A stretch of DNA of 64,000 nucleotides from positions 868,001 to 932,000 of the forward strand of contig JAKSZU010000032.1 in assembly GCA_026018925.1 (NCBI GenBank), written 5' to 3'. This document shows, in pieces, positions 62,116 to 64,000 of the stretch (the first letter of the stretch is position 1; every line of letters starts with the position of its first letter). Both the position numbers and the translations under genes were made by a program. The notes beneath the pieces are model-generated. The model saw only the letters and a list, made by a program, of their open reading frames with translations, had not been told where the DNA came from and searched no databases. The stretch is from Tupaia tana. Lineage: Eukaryota > Chordata > Mammalia > Scandentia > Tupaiidae.

Positions 62116-64000
62116 ACTGCCTCAAACTAGGTTCCAACCTAACCTACCCTGAAGCCTAACTCAAACCATAGACCTAACCCTAACCCTAGGCAGACAGCTG
62201 AAGCTCAACCCCAAACCTAACCTGACCGTGACGCTATCTCCAACCGTAACACTGAACCGAAAACTAACAGTAGCCCTAAACTTACTCCCTCAAACTAAGT
62301 TCAAACCTAACCTAACCTGAAGCCTAACTCAAACCACAGACCTAACCGTAACCCTAGGCGGACACGTTAAGCTCAACCCCAACCCTATCCGGACCCTCAC
62401 GCTAACTCCAAACGTAACATTGAACCGAAAACTAACAGTAGCCCTAAACTTACTCCCTCAAATTAAGTTCAATCCTAACCTAACCTGAACCCTAAATGAA
62501 ACCATAGACCTAAGCCTAACCCTAGGCGACACCTTATGCTTAACCCCCACCCTAACTTGACCCTGACGCTTACTCCAACCGTAACAGTTAAACGAAAACT
62601 AATAGTAGCCCTAAACTTACTCCCTCAAACTAAGTTCAAACCTAACCTAACCTGAAGCCTAACTCAAACTATAGACCTAACCCTAACCCTAGGTGGACAC
62701 CTAAAGCTCAACCCCAACCCTAACCTGGCCCTGACGCTAACTCCAACAGTAACAGTTACCCGAAAACTAATAGTAGCCCTAAACTTACTCCCTCAAACTA
62801 ACTTCAAACCTAACGTAACTTGAAGCATAACTCAAAACATAGACCTAACCCTAACCCCAGGTGGACACCTGAAAATAAACCACAACCCTAACCAGACCCT
62901 GACGCTCTCTCCAACCGTAACACTGAACCGAAAACTAACAGTAGCCCTAAAATTACTCCCTCAAACTAAGTTCAAACCTACCCTAACCTGGACCCTAACT
63001 CAAACCATAGACCTAACCCTAACCCTAGGCGGACACCTGAAGCTCAATCACAACCCTAACCTGACCCTGACGCTATCTCCAACCGTAACACTGAACCGAA
63101 AAGTGACAGTAGCCCTAAACTTACTCCCTCAAACTAAGTTCAAACCTAACATAACCTGAACCCTAACTCAAATCACAGACCTAACCCTAACCCTAGGCGG
63201 ACACCTTAAGATCAACCCCAACCCTCACATGGCCCTGACGCTAACTCCAACCGTAACAGTTACCCGAAAACTAACAGTAGCCCTAAACTTACTCCCTCAA
63301 ACTAAGTTCAAACCTAACCTAACCTGAAGCCTAACTCAAACCACAGACCTAACACTAACCCTAGGCGGACACCTTAAGCTCAACCCCAAACCTAACCCGA
63401 CCCTGACGCTTACTCCAACCGTAACAGTTAACCGAAAACTAACAGTAGCCCTAAACTGACTCCCTCAAACTAAGTTCAAACCTAACCTAACCTGAAGCCT
63501 AAATCAAATCATAGAACTAACCCTAACCCTAGGCGGACACCTTATGCTTAACCCCCACCCTAACCTGACCCTGACGCGTACTCCAACTGTAACAGTTAAT
63601 CGAAAAGTAACAGTAGCCCTAAACTTACTCCCTCAAACTAACTTCAAACCTAACCTAACCTGAAGCCTAAATCAAACCATACACCTAACCCTAACCCTAG
63701 GCGGACACCTTAAGCTCAACCCCAACCCTAACCTGGCCCTGACGCTAACTCCAACAGTAACAGTTACCCGAAAACTAACAGTAGCCCTAAACTTACTCCC
63801 TAAAATTAAGTTCAAACCTAACCTAACCTGAAGCCTAACTCAAACCATAGACCTAATCCTAACCCAAGGCGGAAACCTGAAGCTCAACCCCAACCCTAAC
63901 CTGACCCTGACGCTATCTCTAACCGTAACACTGAACCGAAAAGTGACAGTAGCCCTAAACTTACTCCCTCAAACTAAGTTCAAACCTAACCTAACCTGAA
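62116..64000 (+). repeat. 2,015-bp higher-order repeat, copy 2 (cut by window edge)
   Basis: First 1,885 bp of the second copy; the array continues beyond the window. Differences from copy 1 seen by eye include GGCAGACAGCTG, CTGAAAATAAACC and CGCTCTCTCC, and AACTCCAACC for AACGCCAACC. CCGAAAAGTG recurs at 63936, again 840 bp after 63096. Confidence 0.93.

Larger units (their letters stand above)
1..64000 (+). repeat. 168-bp telomere-derived satellite array spanning the window
   Basis: The block TTACTCCCTC begins at 1, again (as TTACTCCCTA) at 169, and so on to 63961. With 381 repeats between the first and last of these, the mean spacing is 167.87 bp, a net loss of about 48 bp from small indels. 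All monomers run in one direction; I saw no inversion and no foreign insert. Constant landmarks in order are CTAACCCTAACCCTAGG, CGGACACCT, a variable middle (CTCAACCCC, then CTGACCCTGACGCTAACT, then CCAACCGTAACA), CGAAAACTAACAGTAGCC, CTAAACTTACTCCCTCAAAC, TAAGTTCAAACC, and CCTGAAGCCTAA. The consensus has about 46% G+C but about 72% A+C on this strand. It is non-coding tandem satellite; a subtelomeric or pericentromeric location is inferred, not shown. Confidence 0.98.

Noticed and set aside
1-64000. CRISPR array (regular repeats with variable segments)
   Set aside because: There are no unique spacers; the whole 168-bp unit is repeated, the variable half belongs to a few recurrent types, and no cas gene is present.
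1-64000. True telomere end
   Set aside because: Perfect CCCTAA runs are only about two and a half units long within each monomer. A terminal telomere would be long pure hexamer tract.
1-64000. Embedded transposon, retroelement, tRNA or rRNA gene
   Set aside because: Reading every line, the 168-bp landmarks continue without a gap; there is no poly-A tail, long terminal repeat, target-site duplication or unique insert.
1-64000. A new defence or mobile gene system
   Set aside because: No gene of any kind is visible, and the composition and hexamer ancestry indicate eukaryotic heterochromatin rather than a bacterial accessory region.

Overview
The whole 64-kb window is one uninterrupted head-to-tail satellite DNA array. 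The basic unit is 168 bp, present in about 381 copies, all in the same orientation. I found no protein-coding gene, RNA gene, transposon, CRISPR array, prophage or unique-sequence island. Apparent open frames occur only because 168 is divisible by three, so a frame stays open wherever a recurrent in-frame TGA (in CCTGAAGCC) has mutated, for example to TGG.

The monomer looks like a decayed telomere. Its 168 bp divide into 28 hexamers. Fifteen of these match the vertebrate-type C-strand hexamer CTAACC at four or more of six positions, and 22 of 28 keep A at hexamer position 4. Nearly every monomer also holds an intact telomeric core, CTAACCCTAACCCTAGG, with two overlapping matches to the reverse complement of the TRF1/TRF2 Myb site. 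A hand-built consensus is 60 A, 61 C, 17 G and 30 T, so the strand is about 72% A+C with strong C-over-G skew. This suggests a eukaryote with TTAGGG telomeres (vertebrate, other metazoan, some fungi or protists) and a subtelomeric, pericentromeric or interstitial telomere-derived heterochromatin block. The species cannot be named from this sequence.

Layout. About 1-16 kb is diverged satellite with a trimer repeat (1.7-2.7 kb), a recurring four-monomer cassette and paired blocks about 3.2-3.4 kb apart. About 16-36 kb holds a 6.55-kb tandem duplication (17.7-27.7 kb) around an essentially perfect 840-bp pentamer repeat (21.4-24.2 kb), then a 1,343-bp octamer repeat (28.3-31.7 kb) and a displaced partial copy (34.1-35.2 kb). 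About 36-46 kb again shows 3.2-3.4-kb pairs with the four-monomer cassette. About 46-55 kb is a near-identical duplication of 3.7-4.1 kb whose copies differ by exactly two monomers. About 55.9-59.1 kb is a 1,175-bp heptamer repeat. About 60.1-64 kb is a 2,015-bp dodecamer repeat that continues past the right edge.

Nothing here acts as a gene system. What can be read is the array's history: hexamer telomere to 168-bp monomer, to ordered monomer types, to nested layers of unequal exchange and conversion of different ages. All comparisons were made by eye; block edges are usually good to within about one monomer except where exact bases are given.
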